A stretch of 64,000 nt of DNA from Acestrorhynchus altus (Eukaryota > Chordata > Actinopteri > Characiformes > Acestrorhynchidae), in the NCBI GenBank assembly GCA_034509495.1, contig CM067521.1:20537984-20601983 (forward strand), written 5' to 3'. Of this stretch, positions 35,341 through 46,124 are shown piece after piece. Position 1 is the first letter of the stretch. Each line of letters starts with the position of its first letter. Position numbers and translations under genes: made by a program. The notes beneath the pieces were generated by a model. That model saw only the letters and a list, made by a program, of their open reading frames with translations, was not told where the DNA came from and made no database searches.

Positions 35341-35382
35341 ATGTTCACCCGCAGCTCCAAGAAGAGGAGCCTCAGCCGGTCG
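35341..35382 (+). CDS. prickle2: prickle-like first coding exon
   Basis: The ATG sits in a strong context (ctccaccATGt, A at -3). Fourteen codons, MFTRSSKKRSLSRS, end at a GTGAGT donor in phase 0. This short basic Ser/Arg/Lys start resembles the start of PRICKLE3 and, I believe, of long prickle1/2 isoforms. Prickle proteins are cytoplasmic PET-LIM planar cell polarity proteins that bind Dishevelled and Vangl at the membrane. The next coding exon is at 38796. By synteny after adamts9 the gene is most likely prickle2; prickle3 or prickle1 cannot be excluded from these exons. Confidence 0.7.
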
Positions 35383-35634
35383 GTGAGTGACTCCTGCACC
35401 ACCTCTTACCTCCACACCACAGAGCAACCCTCCCTTCTTCTCCACAGCTGCTCCAGACAGGGCTGCACACTGAGCAGATCAATAATTCACCAGAAGTGTG
35501 TGATGAATAATGCACAGCATGCCTTTCACTCTGTTGCCATGGAGGGTCTCGGGGGGGGGGGCTTGAAGGCATGATCCTCTAGGTGCCAACAGGTACCCAG
35601 GAGCCAGGTGTGCACTAATTGATCATAGATCACA

Positions 35635-36200
35635 GTGTGTTTCTCTGCATGCTTTATTCTCCTCCTTTCACCCTGATCTTCAGTGATCAGGACCCCACAG
35701 GACCACCACAGAGCAGCTATTATGTGGGTGGTGGGTCATTCTCAGTCACACTGACGTGGTGGTGGTGTGTTAGTGTGTGTTGGGCTGGTACAAGTGGATC
35801 AGATGCAGAAGTTACACTGTGTCCACTCACTGTCCACTCTATTAGACACTCTTACCGAGTGTCTCCACCTTGTAGATGTAAAGTCAGAGACAGAAGCTCA
35901 TGTTTCTGTACAGTTTGTGTTGGTCATCCTCTAGTTCTTCATCAGTGCTCATGGGATGCTGCTCACAGGACGCTGATGGCTGGATGTTTCTGGTTGGTGG
36001 ACTGTTCTCAGTCCAGCAGTGACACTGAGGGGTTTAACCACTCCAGCAGCACTGCTGTCTCCCATCCACTCGTACCAGCAGTGCTGAGAATGACCCACCA
36101 TCCACATAATACCTGCTCTGCACTGTGGCGGTCCTGACCATTGAAGATCAGGGTATGCAGAGACAAGAGATGGTCATAATGTTGTGGTTGATCAGTGTTT
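35635..36200. repeat. dispersed long-palindrome element, copy 5
   Basis: The left half 'ccacaggaccaccacagagc' and 'gtgggtggtgggtcattctc', the central 'ctggttggtggactgttctc', and the terminus-like 'gttgtggttgatcagtg' (36181-36197) are as in copy 2. It sits in prickle intron 1. Confidence 0.75.
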
Positions 36201-36329
36201 TTAAAGATACAGGGTTTTTGCTTGACAGTGAAATTTAATGTACTTTTTTGACCATCACTGAGGTCAGGATGTTGGATGATCACCACCCCACCTCCTCTCC
36301 ATCTCCCCGGTTCATCCCTAAAGTATTGG

Positions 36330-37100
36330 ACGAAGCTCCATCATTCCACTCATATTACAGAGGTGTGCCAGCATAGTGTTAGGAGTCTTGGAGCACAGCA
36401 CAGATGTCCAGACTGGGAATCGAACCCCAGACTCCCACATGGCGTGGTAGCTTACTGGTGGTGTTATCTGTTGCACCACACCATCCACATCTGGGAATCA
36501 GTCATAGCACCATCTCTGGAAAACTTGGGCCCAATAGCCTGGTGCATTATCCTGCTGGAATATCCCGTCATTGTGGTGATTGATGAAGTCCAAGAAGGGC
36601 TGAAAATGGTCACCAAACAGGAGTTAAGGTGGACCCAGCCCATGAGAATACACTCCACATCAGTACAGAACCACCACCAACCTGCACAGCACCTTGGCTT
36701 CATAGGGTCTGAGCCACACACAAATCCTACCCTCAGCCCCAAGCACTTGGTACCATGACCCATGGGACCGTCCTACAGGTTGCCAGTCCTAGGGTTTAGG
36801 GTCAAGTCGTGGGTCCAGTGGTAATGCCTTCTATGTACGTATTTCCAGGACACACGACACTGTGGATAGAAGAATGTTAAATGTCCCACACATCAGGCAC
36901 CCACTGTAATGCCTCGGTTGAAGTCCGATGAAATTGGGGTATGCTGACCGGTGTTCAGCCTCACTCACGAGATAACACCGCACATCTTATATAGGTGCAG
37001 GCTTTCCCCGGCTGTCCCCTGAGGTAAATATTCATGATCAATTTACATACTGATTTGCATACTGATCCCTTGACTTTTGGCGGTGTATATTGTTTTACGC
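36330..37100 (-). pseudogene. SINE-like fragment and degenerate Tc1-type transposase remnant
   Basis: 36350-36480 carries 'gggaatcgaaccccagactc', a reverse-oriented tRNA-like segment. 36500-36800, read on the minus strand, contains a block corresponding to 'gcattatcctgctggaatat' that is typical of fish Tc1 transposases, broken by stops. An end-like 'gacttttggcggtgtata' lies at 37071-37088. The assignment is tentative. Confidence 0.4.
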
Positions 37101-37494
37101 CGACTGAATTTGTAACATGCAGGATGGTGTTTTTTTGGGTGTCTGCTACAAATGCTCAGCCTGACATTGATTTATGAAGAGGAGACAAGCGAGATATGCA
37201 TTTCAAGCAGTTGAAGCAAATAACCTCAAACCTCTGGATAATTTTCTCACCGTGTGGAAAGACTCTACAGGCCAGTAGTTACTGATGATTGCGATGGTTA
37301 TTGATGATGTCTTAATGAATATCGATCAACAAAACGCTATCCACCCAAAACCATGTTGCTGTCGCTTCGCTGATCATCGTGATCATGGTTTAGAAAAGGA
37401 ATCAACCACTGAAATGAATAGATGTCACACTGTTCAACATTCCTTTGACTTCCTGCAAACCTATCAGGAATCTTTTCATTCTGAGAATCTCCCG

Positions 37495-38690
37495 TAACAC
37501 AATCTACACCTTAACCTAACCTTAAACAAACCTTAACAAGTACCATAATCTACATCGTGACCTAATCTTACCCTATAGCACAATCTACACCGTGACCTAA
37601 CGTTAAACAAACCTGAACCAATACCATAATCTACACCATGACCTAATCTTAAACAAACCTTAACCAGTACCATAATCTACACCTAAACCTAACCTTAAAC
37701 AAACCGTAACCTATACCATAATCTACACCGTGAACTAATCTTACCCCACACCACAATCTACACCTAAACCTAACCTTAAACAAACCTTAACAAGTACCAT
37801 AATCTACATCGTGTCCTAATCTTACCCTACAGCACAATCTACACCGTGACCTAACCTTAAACAAACCTGAACCAATACCATAATCTACACCGTGACCTAA
37901 CCTTAAACAAACCTGAACCAATACCATAATCTACACCGTGACCTAATCTTAAACAAACCTTAACCAGTACCATAATCTACACCGTGACCTAATCTTACCC
38001 TACACCACAATCTACACCTAAACCTAACCTTAAACAAACCTGAACCTATACCATAATCTACACCATGACCTAATCTTACCCTACACCACAATCTACACCG
38101 TGACCTAACCTTAAACAAACCTTAACCAGTACCATAATCTACACTGTGACCTAATCTTACCCTACACCACAATCTACACCTAAACCTTACCTTAAACAAA
38201 CCTTAACCAGTACCATAATCTACACCGTGACCTAATCTTAACCTACACTTTAATCTACACCTAAACCTAACCTTAAACAAACCTGAACCTATACCATAAT
38301 CTACACCGTGAACTAATCTTACCCTACACCACAATCTACACCTAAACCTAACCTTAAACAAACCTGAACTTATACCATAATCTACACCGTGACCTAAACT
38401 TCACCTACAGCACAATCTACACCTAAACCTAACCTTAAACAAACCTGAACCAATACCATAATCTACACCATGACCTAACCTTAAACAAACCTGAACCTAT
38501 ACCATAATCTACACCGTGACCTAACCTTAAACAAACCTGAACCTATACCATAATCTACACCGTGAACTAATCTTAACCTACAGCACAATCTACACCTAAA
38601 CCTAACCTTAAATTTAACATACACCTAAACCTAATCCTGACCTACACCTTAATATAAAACCTAAACCTAACCTTAAACAAAGCTCAACGC
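37495..38690 (+). repeat. minisatellite of 46-bp and 38-bp units in prickle intron 1
   Basis: About 1.2 kb of a composite array. One unit type (46 bp) contains 'ataatctacaccgtgaccta' then 'accttaaacaaacctgaacc'. A second (38 bp) has 'taatcttaccctacaccaca'. The units alternate irregularly. The array ends about 105 bases before prickle exon 2. Strand asymmetry is strong: almost no G. Confidence 0.92.
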
Positions 38691-38795
38691 GTGTTCCAGT
38701 AAAGATGCAGACCAGTGATACGGTGTCGTGGTTTTGCTCTAATGTTGTCTGTTCTGGTTTTTCTCCTCTTTTCTATGTGACTTCATTCTCCTCAG

Positions 38796-38881
38796 CCTAC
38801 TGCACTGGATGATCCAGAAAGAGGCCAGGCCTGTAATGTGTGTGGAGAGCAGTGTCCTGGCTTTGTCGTGCATAAATGGAG
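38796..38881 (+). CDS. prickle2: prickle-like second coding exon (QCPGF motif)
   Basis: The acceptor 'cttcattctcctcag' and donor GTAAGA bound 28 codons plus AG. The peptide reads PTALDDPERGQ, then ACNVCGEQCPGFVVHKW. The pattern C-x2-C-x3-QCPGF-x3-H-x-W followed by Arg is the Cys-rich N-terminal motif of PRICKLE3 and Testin-related PET-LIM proteins, N-terminal to the PET domain. Phase 2 leaves an Arg codon to be completed by the next exon, as in PRICKLE3. A (CA)n tract begins about 20 bases after the donor. Confidence 0.82.
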
Positions 38882-38900
38882 GTAAGAGATCCACCCCCCT

Positions 38901-38901
<1 letters not shown>

Positions 38902-38946
<45 letters not shown>
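38902..38946 (+). repeat. (CA)n microsatellite just after prickle exon 2 donor
   Basis: Pure CA repeat of about 45 bases starting about 20 bases downstream of the GTAAGA donor. Confidence 0.95.
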
Positions 38947-38950
<4 letters not shown>

Positions 38951-39824
38951 CCCTCCCTCAATGAAGGTGCCTTTTCTTATCTTCCTCACTGTCATTGTGT
39001 TGTGTAGAAGCCTCCTCACTATCAGATTCACTGTGGTGGTGAAGCAGACTACAGTGTTTGTGTCATTGTAGGTTAAGGTCAGAGGGTCCAGAGGAAATTG
39101 TTTCATATAAAATACACACGGGTTTGTTTTTTTAAAAAACAAGTTCCAGGGGTTCCAAGAGACATTTCTTTGATATTGAACATCTCCTCATCAGATGATC
39201 CCAGTGCAAATTCTTACAGATGCCCTCATCTATGTAAAATATAAAAATATTAGATTTGATATTGTATATGAACGGGTACAGCTGTGAGTATTTGCACATT
39301 TGGGATTAATGAAGTGATTGTTAAGGGAATCGTATTGTGTCGTCTTCTTGCCGTCTTTACTGATTGAGATTGAATCGAGTTCAGCTTTAGAGGTCAAAGT
39401 GTTTGACTCCTGTCTGTGGATCTCTGTGACCCGAAAACCTGCCTTGTTTCTCAATACTTTCATTCTCCTTCCTGCTCCTGTTGCACCAGTCGTTGTCTCA
39501 CTTTGTTTACTGCCTAATTTTTGAAGTGATTGACTGTCATTATTCCCCGATAGAACTGATTGCATGTTTACAGACTCATATTCAGGTTCACCCGTTCAGC
39601 ACAGGCCGAACTTTAGTCAAAGGGGAGGTCTCTCAGTCATATGAGAGGGACAGTCTCAGAACACACAAGGTGGTGAATAAAACCAGTCCTATTCAGGGGG
39701 CGGGTCTCGGAACAAATGAGGCTATGATTAGACCCAACTGCAGCCTGAGCAAACAAGGTAGTGTTTAGAACCGGGGGAAAGTCTGGTACAAGAAAATGGG
39801 GGACATTAGGACCTATCACAGTCT

Positions 39825-40345
39825 CAGTAGAAAATAGGTGGGGTTTAGAACCAATCTCAGCCAGGGAGAAGTTTCAGTAGAACATAGGTGGGGTTTAGAA
39901 CCAATCTCAGTCATTGAGCATTATCAGAACAACAAAGCTGGGCTTTAGAACCCATCTGTTAGGAAGAAAGTTTTAGAATCTCCATCAGGAAAACATCTCA
40001 GAAGAAAAGGGGTTGTGTTTAGAACCAACTAACCTCAGACAGCAAGAATTCTCAGAAGAAAATAGGTGGGGTTTAGAACCAGTCTCATTAGAAAATAGGT
40101 GGGGTTTAGAACCAGTCTCATTAGAAAATAGGTGGGGTTTAGAACCAGTCTCAGTAGAAAATAGGTGGGGTTTAGAACCAACCTCAGCCATTGAGAATGA
40201 TCAGAACAACAAAGCTGGGGTTTAGAACCCATCTGTAAGGAAGAAAGTTTTAGAATCTCCATCAGGAAAAAGTCTCAGAAGAAAAGGGGTGGTGTTTAGA
40301 ACCAACTAACCTCAGACAGCAAGAACTATCAGAAGAAAATAGCTG
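39825..40345 (+). repeat. minisatellite with 33-bp units nested in a 277-bp tandem duplication
   Basis: Units like 'gaaaataggtggggtttaga' plus 'accagtctcatta' (33 bp) are repeated. The larger block starting 'cagaacaacaaagctgg' occurs at 39925 and again at 40202, so a 277-bp segment is tandemly duplicated. Repeat-encoded frames (NRWGLEPVSLE) are artefacts. Confidence 0.9.
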
Positions 40346-40479
40346 GGGTTTAGAACCAATCACAGTGAAGAGGGATATCTGAAATCAAACAAGGTGGTGA
40401 TTAGTTCAAATCCCTGTCAGGCGGAGGTCTCAGAGAAAACAAAAAAATAGTGATTAGAACCTATCACAGTTTGGGGGAG

Positions 40480-41640
40480 GTCTTAGTACCAATTGCAGTC
40501 AGGGTCTCAGAACAAACCAAGTGCTTATAAGAGGTTTATGCACAGTCTCAAAGCCATTTATTGCTGTGGTCCATTTTTTTTTTTTTACTTAGAAAGTCAG
40601 ACCCTTTGTCGGAGCATAAAGAAGGATAAGAACGAACGAATGGAATCCAAAACCATCAAGACGTTTTTTATTTTGGGACATGATTTGAGATTTCGTCGTG
40701 AGTTATTTCTTATGTAATCCCATCGGAATCCTTGAATTGAATCATGGTGAAGTGTGTGATTTTCACCTCTGACTGTTCTTATTCCTGAGCGTTTGCCTGG
40801 ACAGTCCTGCTGAAGTGGAGCCCAAGGCACTGTGGTGGAGCCGTCCTGCTGAATGGAGCTGGCAGTGCGTGCCTGAGCTGCTCCGGTATTGTGAAGGCCC
40901 AGCGTGCTCAAAGATAACAGTTTACATTGAGCTGCCTATTCAGAGCTATTCTGGAGGTTCAAGCTACATTCTTGCTTGGGCGACTCCAAGGCCTTCCACA
41001 TCCTAATGTGGAGTCAGCGGAGTGGAATGGAAGGGGAGGTGCACGGTGGGGGCCGAGGGGGCTGTGTGTGAAGCGCTGCTCAGGAATAGCCTGTAGATGA
41101 ATGGTAATGTTTGTGTAGGATCAGTATGAATAATATATAGGGTGTGGGGCTACTTCAGTGTGTGCTTAAAACCAACCATCACTGCTAATATATTTACAAA
41201 TTTGAAGGAATACAGCCTGTCCTGACGGGGGTTCTGAAACATTATTGACCACGGACCACCCGTGATCATAAGACAATGCCCATGTTCCACCTACAGGTCC
41301 TGTGTTTCACAGGAACACGTGCTACAAACACATACAGAATAGGCTAAGTGTGGCCTCCACACAGACCCAGGAACACAGGCGTACATTGTAGTGAACTATG
41401 GTGTCCACCTGGAATCCCTTTGAACACTAGGTTAGCTGTTCATTAATTATTCATTAATTTAATGCAAAACCTGTTATGAATTACATGGTAGCTGGTCGTA
41501 CCTTGTCCCGTGCCCCTGGGGTCTGAACTCCGAAGCCCCCCTGCAAGGTGCAGAAAAACAAGTCAAGACGGGAGGCAATGACGAGCTGGAGGGTGTGAAT
41601 CTGTTCGACGTGATGGTACGGTAGAAGTACGGGGTTATGT
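40480..41640. other. prickle intron, partly unique-looking
   Basis: 40740-41010 is repeat-free with balanced composition and could be a conserved non-coding element. The rest shows nothing recognisable. Confidence 0.4.
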
Positions 41641-41725
41641 AGGCTGAGTGGACGGAGGTTGGGGACGTGGAACTCCTCCAGTTGAGGAGTTCCACAGGGT
41701 TCTGTTGTGGGGCCTGTGGAACTGA
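41640..41725 (+). pseudogene. possible non-LTR retrotransposon reverse transcriptase fragment
   Basis: In the frame starting at 41686 the sequence reads GVPQGSVVGP, matching the GVPQGSVLGP motif of LINE reverse transcriptases. The flanks are broken and no other RT motif (such as FADD) is seen nearby, so this is a short fossil or a coincidence. Confidence 0.4.
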
Positions 41726-42034
41726 TGTTAATTACAATAGTACTGTAGTTATGAGCGTGAAGAACCGAAGAGTGGGCTTATGTACAGGCTCTACCACATG
41801 AAGAGTGATGTCACATACATTTGCATGCAGCAGATTTTCCAAGGTCACCTTGCACACCACCTTGGGACGATTTGTGTACCACCAGTGGTTCATGTACCAC
41901 AGTTTGAGGACCAATGAGTCTGGAGATTTCTTCTCTAGTTTTGCTCTGAATTGACCAAAAATGTCTCTCAACCTACTCAGTAAGCATCTAGATCTTCATT
42001 TGGTTTATCTGCACAAAGGACCAGACTTTAGAAC

Positions 42035-42215
42035 CCTGCCTGATATGTAAATGATTGACTGCAGCTTGATTATACACTGGGTTTTGGCATAAGCTTGCCT
42101 AAATTATGCTTCGTCCTGCTGCTCAGAGGCTACTTTTGGGTAGTGTACCTGTTGTTTAGAGATTGTTGACCACTAGATCTGCCTCTGCGACACTCTTGAA
42201 GACATTTATGAACCT
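42035..42215. repeat. degenerate interspersed repeat, copy B
   Basis: 'atatgtaaatgattgactgc', 'cactgggttttggcataag' and 'cagaggctacttttgggtag' follow the same order as the copy at 1465-1830. Confidence 0.55.
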
Positions 42216-42264
42216 GTTTTTAATGAGTAAATAATGCTCCCGCATTAATACCACATTTCATCAC

Positions 42265-42605
42265 CGTCACACCAAAAAACACGTATCTCCGAAAACACCC
42301 AAATCTTAACTTTCAATGAAAGTCAGTATAAAATGACTTTCCGAGTCTTTATTGGTCCATTCATGATGAAATGCGAACGCAGAACAAAGGCTTTCTGACC
42401 TTCATGCTTAAATAATTAAAGCCTTTGTTTTATCATTGGACGAAATGTGTATCTGGGTTGTTCTTTACATTGTGTCCACATTTCATTATGATTGGACCAA
42501 TAGAAACACATCCAAATGACTTGGAAACTGACTTTAAAACTGACTTTCATTGAAAGTTAAGAAGATTTGGGTGTTTTGGAGAGCTTTATTTTGTGTTACA
42601 GTGAT
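42265..42605. repeat. palindromic 'ctattggtccattcat' family, fullest copy
   Basis: Left arm 'aaaacacccaaatcttaact' (42283-42302) and right arm, reverse-complemented (aaaacacccaaatcttctta), are inverted repeats. Inside are 'tctttattggtccattcatg' and the mirrored 'attggaccaatagaaacaca'. No coding capacity. Shorter copies of the core are scattered through the window. Confidence 0.75.
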
Positions 42606-43025
42606 GAAATATGGTATTAATTTGGGTATCAATAATTCATATGGTATTAATCATTAACTCTTCTCAATATTCGTGGCTGTACATTATAATGTACACAAAT
42701 ACTGAGAAAGGTTAATTATGAACGGGCAAAAATGTTTGACCAGACTTGGATTCAATAACTTTACATCATTTACAAAAGAACAGTGTTTGGCAGGGTGCAG
42801 AAAGCGACGGGCAGCTCCTCGACTGTGGTCTTCACTGCTGGTTGCTTGGTGGCCTGTGAAAGAGAGAGAGAGGAGAAAGTTTGCTGTCTGTACTCGGTTG
42901 CTGTAAACTATTACAGGGCAACAGTCAGTTCAGGAATGTGGCCTTAATTGCCTGTCTTTTGCAGCGCTGCAATAAAACTGAACCCTCTTCCCAGCAAACT
43001 AACTCGGAGTTCTGGAGACTCTTGT

Positions 43026-43029
<4 letters not shown>

Positions 43030-43089
<60 letters not shown>
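43030..43089 (+). repeat. (GT)n microsatellite
   Basis: Pure GT tract of about 60 bases; the first of three dinucleotide tracts within 330 bases. Confidence 0.95.
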
Positions 43090-43090
<1 letters not shown>

Positions 43091-43177
43091 AGCGCTCAGT
43101 ATGGGGTCACTTTATAACCTTCAATGTGAAAGCATTTCCTAAAGGAGTCAGAAATAAAAGCATTTGTTTTGCTGACC

Positions 43178-43179
<2 letters not shown>

Positions 43180-43239
<60 letters not shown>
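43180..43239 (+). repeat. (GT)n microsatellite
   Basis: Second pure GT tract, about 60 bases. Confidence 0.95.
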
Positions 43240-43240
<1 letters not shown>

Positions 43241-43318
43241 AGGGGGGCAGTTTGAGAAGGTATGTGGCCATTATTTGACCCCAGACTTAGCAAGATTAGG
43301 AAAAGCAGACAGGCAGGT

Positions 43319-43356
<38 letters not shown>
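43319..43356 (+). repeat. (AC)n microsatellite
   Basis: Third tract, in the opposite orientation (AC on the + strand), so it can pair with the GT tracts as an inverted repeat. Confidence 0.95.
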
Positions 43357-43358
<2 letters not shown>

Positions 43359-43877
43359 ACTCTCTGATAAGTGTTTGTGAGCTTACAGTTACTTTGTGGA
43401 AAGTCAGTTACTAAAGCAAACAGAGTTGGCTGAGCTACTTGCAGCTGCAGGCCGAAAGCTTTGATTCGCCCTTCGTTTTTCTGGCGCCAACCTTCGCACA
43501 TTTTCGCAGCTGTAGATGCGAGTTCACCTCCGTCGTCTGCACGAGGGCCTGCTTCTTCGAACCGCATTGTCCGAGGAGTGTTTGAGTGTCCACTATTTTA
43601 AAGAGTATTTTGGTGAAAATCAAATGAACATGACTGATCACTGACCCCAGATTCCATCAGTCGACCGCGGTGTGTGAATCTGATGTGCTTCTTTAGTTTA
43701 GATTGAGATTCTAGGCTAACATTGCTACACAAGAATAAACTGTGAACAGTGCAGTAATGGACAGGGGAAGCTACTGCCTCGGGGACATAAAGTGGACAAT
43801 CATTCAGTATTGACTTCTATGTTTACATAAGTGTGGAGGACGAAAAATGACATGAGTATAAATGAATCAAATAAATA

Positions 43878-44185
43878 GTAGGCTGTCCTGTCCTCACTCT
43901 AAAGCAGGATTGGTCACCTGGAGAGTCAGCAGTTTGTCCCAAAAGGAGGTGAGTCTCGATTATAATCCGAGGTAAAATGTACGATGGACGTTCACAGTTC
44001 ACTTCCTCCGTCTCTGAGAGAATGTGAGGTTGACGACTGTTGGGTCAAGATCCACATCCAGATCAGTGCTGAGCTGGACTGAACCAACCAAACTGGTATA
44101 TTTTCAAGGCTCACCTCCATTTGGGACAAACTGCTGGCTCGCCAGCTGACCAATCCTGCTTTATAGTGAGGATGGGACCGCCTAC
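43878..44185. mobile_element. 308-bp palindromic MITE-like element
   Basis: The left end 'gtaggctgtcctgtcctcac' and the reverse complement of the right end (gtaggcggtcccatcctcac) match. The inverted repeats extend inward about 80 bases, through 'aaagcaggattggtca' and 'cagcagtttgtccc', ending near 'ggaggtgag'. There is no coding capacity. I do not recognise the family. Confidence 0.75.
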
Positions 44186-44804
44186 CTTCTTAACATCCAG
44201 AATACGTAAAGAAATAAATGTGGAATACTCGTTAGTGCTAGTTAGTAATTCTTGTCTAGCATATCAAGATGTAAAACATGTATCTACTGTTGGACTGTTA
44301 GACAGTTGCGCCACTCGGCATTACTAAACTAAGCACATTATCCATGAAGTCAGCTTATGGCAATGGTCTTCAAATGATGGCCCAAACTGTTGATGTTGGA
44401 CAGTGATCATTGTGGTTCATCATTCAATACAGAATATCATTGCTATCATCAACAGAACATAAAGTGCAGCATGACGTCCCTTGTTCAGGAACAGTGCTGG
44501 AGAGCAGGCCTCATCTCCGTATCCTTGGCATTTAGAATATTTAGAGAAGCATGAATCTTTTAATGAATTCCAAGCTGTACAGATGTTACGTGTTTGAAAT
44601 GTAGGTCTGTGTGTTCGTGCTTGACCTTCTCCATAACTTATTTATTTAAGTGTTCCCAGCTCATCTCCTAACAGAAAGGCTTGGGAATGACAGGCAATAA
44701 CTTAGTAAAGGGTTGAAGCATATTATTGTGGCCCCATGAAAGCCACAATAGGAACTGTTATGTTTTATATTAGTTTTTCTTTAGGTTGTTTCAGAATGTC
44801 ATGA

Positions 44805-44925
44805 TGAGCAGACCAATAGAAATGCTCCAAATATGGAAAAATGGTGAATGGACCAATAGAAATGCTCCAAATATGGAAAAATGGTGAATGGACCAATATA
44901 ATGCTCCAAATATGGAAAAATGATG
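44805..44925 (+). repeat. three tandem 'gaccaatagaaatgctcc' units, about 39-bp period
   Basis: 'atagaaatgctccaaatatg' followed by 'gaaaaatggtgaatggacca' is repeated three times; the third copy lacks three bases. The unit is the core of the palindromic family at 42265, here amplified in tandem. Confidence 0.85.
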
Positions 44926-44999
44926 AACAGAACAATTTAATCCAAATGTATTGTATCCAAAATGATTTTCAAAAAAAAATATTTTTTTTCAGTGATTCT

Positions 45000-46040
45000 G
45001 TGAAATTTTAGTATTTTGTTTTCCTGTAAAGCTGTTTTTCTCGATAAACAAGGTGTGACAGCAGTGAGATATAAATGTAAATACAACAATTTGCATTATG
45101 TCCTGCATTATGCTACGGTTTTGTCACTCCCTGATTCGCATCACCTTCCCAGTTAATCCCAATTAATTCCAAATTTCTTCAAGCTATCGATCTTACTTCA
45201 CATTTTCAGACTTGATGAAGAGCAAGTACAGCAGTACAACAAGTGCTGCACGATCTGCGAGTCTACCGGCAATTTAACGACTTACAAACTCTGTCTAATT
45301 GTCCAAATGAACACACTGCAAAATATGTATCATCTACATTGAACGTAACTGAAGATACTTTAGCAAGAAGAGAACTCTAAAATAAAAGCAGTAATAGACT
45401 AACTGTTTCAGTGTTTGCAGCCCCACCCTGCGCCTGCGCCTGCGCCTGCGTTCTTTCCAGGTGTACCAGACCAAATGCGTCATGCAAAGCCTGCAGCACT
45501 GCATCCTCTGGCTCACAGTGGCCACTCAATCTATGTCCTTTGGCCACTTTACACTGCGGAAAGGATGCGAATCAGGTAGTGACACCTGCATTTACTGCAT
45601 CAGGTGTGAAACAGGCTTAACAGGAACGGTGTACTGTTTATTCTTTTGCTGTAGGTGCATTACCATGTCAGTTCTGATTGTCTGCTACTGAGGTCATGTG
45701 TATTATTAATGGTGTTAGTGTGGGGTCCCCTGTCATTGGCTGGTCAAAATATCAGCCACTTTGGGGTCTTGGTGAGTTCGTCCCAATCGATTGGCTAAGG
45801 AATTAAGGTGTTACTCCCAAGTGGCTGAAACTTTTTGAATGACCATTGTTGCTGGCAGGTTTTATGACTGTGGCTGACAGTGTTGTGTATGTGACATGAA
45901 TGTTGTGATTGCAACATTCAGCATTAAAGAAATCAATGTGTGATCAGTGTTTGTATCCGTCCCTTTCTCGCACTCTCTTTCATGGTTTCACTCTCTCACT
46001 CTCACCCTCTCTTTCTCTTTTTCCGTGTTTTGCTCCTCTT

Positions 46041-46075
<35 letters not shown>

Positions 46076-46100
46076 GTCCTCTGGTAACAGCCCCCCAGCA
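45000..46100. other. prickle intron, nothing coding recognised
   Basis: A (CCTGCG)4 hexanucleotide run lies at 45427-45450 and a (CT)n tract at about 46040-46072. Otherwise unremarkable. Confidence 0.5.
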
Positions 46101-46124
46101 GGAGTGAAGAACAGTGGGTAGGAA

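Noticed and set aside
37495..38690. Interstitial telomere array
   Set aside because: Phrases like 'cctaaacctaacctta' resemble telomere repeats but the period is 46/38 bp, not 6 bp.
40013..40262. Repeat frames NRWGLEPVSLE and GSKPHLFSNET
   Set aside because: Encoded by the 33-bp minisatellite on opposite strands; not genes.
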